NCBI GenBank assembly: GCA_947184155.2
Contig: CAMXCT020001868.1
Location: forward strand, 1-64,000
Length of the DNA stretch: 64,000 bases
DNA from: Cladocopium goreaui
Lineage: Eukaryota > Sar > Dinophyceae > Suessiales > Symbiodiniaceae
Reading direction: 5' to 3'
Of the stretch, positions 62,359 to 64,000 are shown in pieces. Position numbers and translations under genes: made by a program. The number at the start of each line of letters is the position of its first letter. Position 1 is the first letter of the stretch. Under the pieces are notes generated by a model, which saw only the letters and a list, made by a program, of their open reading frames with translations, made no database searches and had not been told where the DNA came from.

Positions 62359-64000
62359 TCACGATGTTTCTTCCTGTTGATCAATCCAACGAAGTGCAAT
62401 AGCACGACAATAGAATCTGGCAAACTTATATGAGTATCTTTCCGTCATCGAATAGTTGACCTGATTCAATGGAGCGTGGTCCTGAGTACATTTACACTGA
62501 AATCTCTTTCCAAGACCTGTGGCAAGTACTTGATCCGAACATGCAATGCGAAAGACTTGACCAATAGGCCGTCCCTGACTAGTTTCCAAACCCATGGCAC
62601 ATGCAGCACAATCCGCAAACTTTTGCATGTCGTGGTCAGTTAGAAACTTCTTCAATCTCTCGTCTGACCAAAAACGGTTCGATTTCGGAAGCTCCAGAGT
62701 CACAGCAGCTCATGCCCTTGATATATGAAACATATCTCTTGCAATGATCAAGAAGCCTGAAATATGCCTCCTGAGCAGGTTTCCTGTCTTTCTTGGATAA
62801 GTCCAACAAAGGGCTACCCCCAGTACAGGGAAGAGAAATGTGTACCTGAATCAGTTTCTGTGAATCCACACTACCGGAAGATCCCTCAGCAAAGCTCTTC
62901 AAGAACTTATAGGCCTGACGTTGAGTCGAAAGAAGCTCCAAACCGGCATGAATTCCAATGAAACTGGATCCAAACTCCCTAGAAGCATTTTGAATCACTG
63001 AGTCAACACCGCAAGCAAGTTCCAAAATCAAAAGATTTCCACCTGAATCAAACATGGTCACACTTCCATCTTCAGTCACACTGCAAACACCTGAACGAGT
63101 TGGAGTACGAGATCTACCTGAGTTTTCACTGAGGCTTGGACTGACTTCGGTCCCGTTACCAGGCCCAGTTGGATTTGCAGCTGCCGGAGCTGGGATCGCA
63201 GGTGCGGCCGGAGCTGGGGTCGCAGGTGCTGCCGGAGCCGGGGTCACTGGTGCGACTTGGGCAGTCTGCCCCGCCAAACGGAGCTGCCCCGTTCCGATAA
63301 GTCGGAACAATCGCAGATTCACCTGCGAGTTCAGCAATCCACTCCCTTGGCATGCCACACAAACCTCTGTCTCGCCTCCCACCGGTGCTGGCGGTGGTGT
63401 AGATGGCACCGGTGAGATCACCGGAGCATTCGACCAGTGGGTTGAACTTTGTCCTGGTGCTTCTCCAGCCACCAAGGAATCTCCTGCTGGAGACGTAGGC
63501 CTTGGAGCTTGTGAACTTGCTGGCGTCGCCTGGTGCACTGTCAATGCTGACAATCGTCCAGATCCCTGTGCCGCGACAAGATGAGCATCACCATGTCCAA
63601 CACTGCCCGAAACCGGCGTCACTAGGTCCACGGCTGTGTTCGGGGTCGCCAGATCCACAGTCGCAGGTGGCGCCTTAGCTGCCTCTTCCACGACTCTCCC
63701 AACCGAGCCTCTGATCTCTGCTGCTGGCTCCGTCGCTTTGGACTTCTCTGTCGCTTTGGACTTCTGTGGCACACCTTTCACTGGCGGCGTCTTGGTCGGC
63801 GGCCTCTTGGGTGGCGTCTTGGGTGGCGTCTTGGGACGCCTCACATCAGGTCTGCTCGATGACGAGGCAACTTCTCCTGGAGGTGGGTCCTGGCTAATCA
63901 GCAATTGGAACCGCAACATCTCCTCCAGTTGACTGCTGAGGTTTGGCCTCCTCAACGTCTGCAGTATCCACGTATCCCTGTGACGTGACGGTTTGTGCAC
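62359..64000 (-). pseudogene. methyltransferase-like retroelement protein, frameshifted, partial
   Basis: Runs off the window at its N-terminal side. The first part is a Pro/Thr/Lys- and Ala-rich linker with repeated PAAPA-type units and one CVACQGSG. A domain then shows LILELACGVDSV (motif I-like), VHISLPCTGGSPLLDL (Pro-Cys motif) and, after a +1 frame change near 62695, LELPKSNRFWSDERLKKF, CAACAMGLETSQGRPIGQVF and ERYSYKFARFYCRAIALRW. This order parallels the ENP, ACAYGG and YP-LARAI blocks of the methyltransferase domains in elements A and B. I recall similar domains in dinoflagellate retrotransposon polyproteins. The frame break suggests decay or a consensus error. Confidence 0.6.

Overview
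The window looks like nuclear DNA of a dinoflagellate, probably from the Symbiodiniaceae or a relative. The case rests on very high repeat content, exon-like islands separated by CATG-rich repeats, and families of Copia and tyrosine-recombinase (YR) retrotransposons with the domain styles I know from dinoflagellate genomes. I saw no rRNA, tRNA, CRISPR array, bacterial operon or dinoflagellate spliced-leader relict by eye. A 436-base run of N lies at 19475-19910.

Left half (1-26 kb): mostly satellites, microsatellites and AT-rich DNA. Main structures are a 12-bp and a 41-bp tandem array (0.87-1.56 kb), a decayed 4.1-kb foldback element (7.69-11.77 kb), a 58-bp satellite whose unit carries two palindromes (11.9-13.2 kb), and a ~330-bp tandem array (13.9-17.3 kb). 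Three minus-strand blocks (5.0-7.7, 17.5-19.0 and 21.6-23.1 kb) look like unrecognised multi-exon genes.

Centre (26-41 kb): a young Copia LTR retrotransposon (26343-33818) has identical 177-bp LTRs, a 5-bp target duplication, an initiator-tRNA-type primer site, a polypurine tract, and a ~300-residue membrane-anchored coiled-coil tail on Pol. Then follow a 94-bp tandem array, pentamer, tetramer and 9-mer microsatellites, a remnant of a DIRS-type element (38623-39395) and the 3' part of a second Copia element with its 3' LTR (39408-40957), carrying the same Pol tail.

Right half (41-64 kb): two copies of a host unit (40958-41651 plus 50050-51.6 kb; 51614-51791 plus 59980-60.7 kb) have each been hit by a different YR retrotransposon. 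Element A (41652-50049) has the split direct repeats of PAT/Ngaro-like elements. Element B (51792-59979) has DIRS-like inverted ends. Each host copy is the empty site for the other's element, which fixes both boundaries to the base and shows no target duplication. Both elements read YR, then a CCCH-finger gag-like protein, then a DNA-methyltransferase-like domain fused to reverse transcriptase and RNase H. In both, gag and pol share one frame and are separated by one UGA followed by CUA, a known leaky stop context. The host unit encodes a small protein-kinase-like protein. At the right edge lie another, frameshifted methyltransferase-like gene and a membrane protein with paired Cys/His motifs. 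Every recognisable retroelement gene from 26 to 64 kb is on the minus strand.
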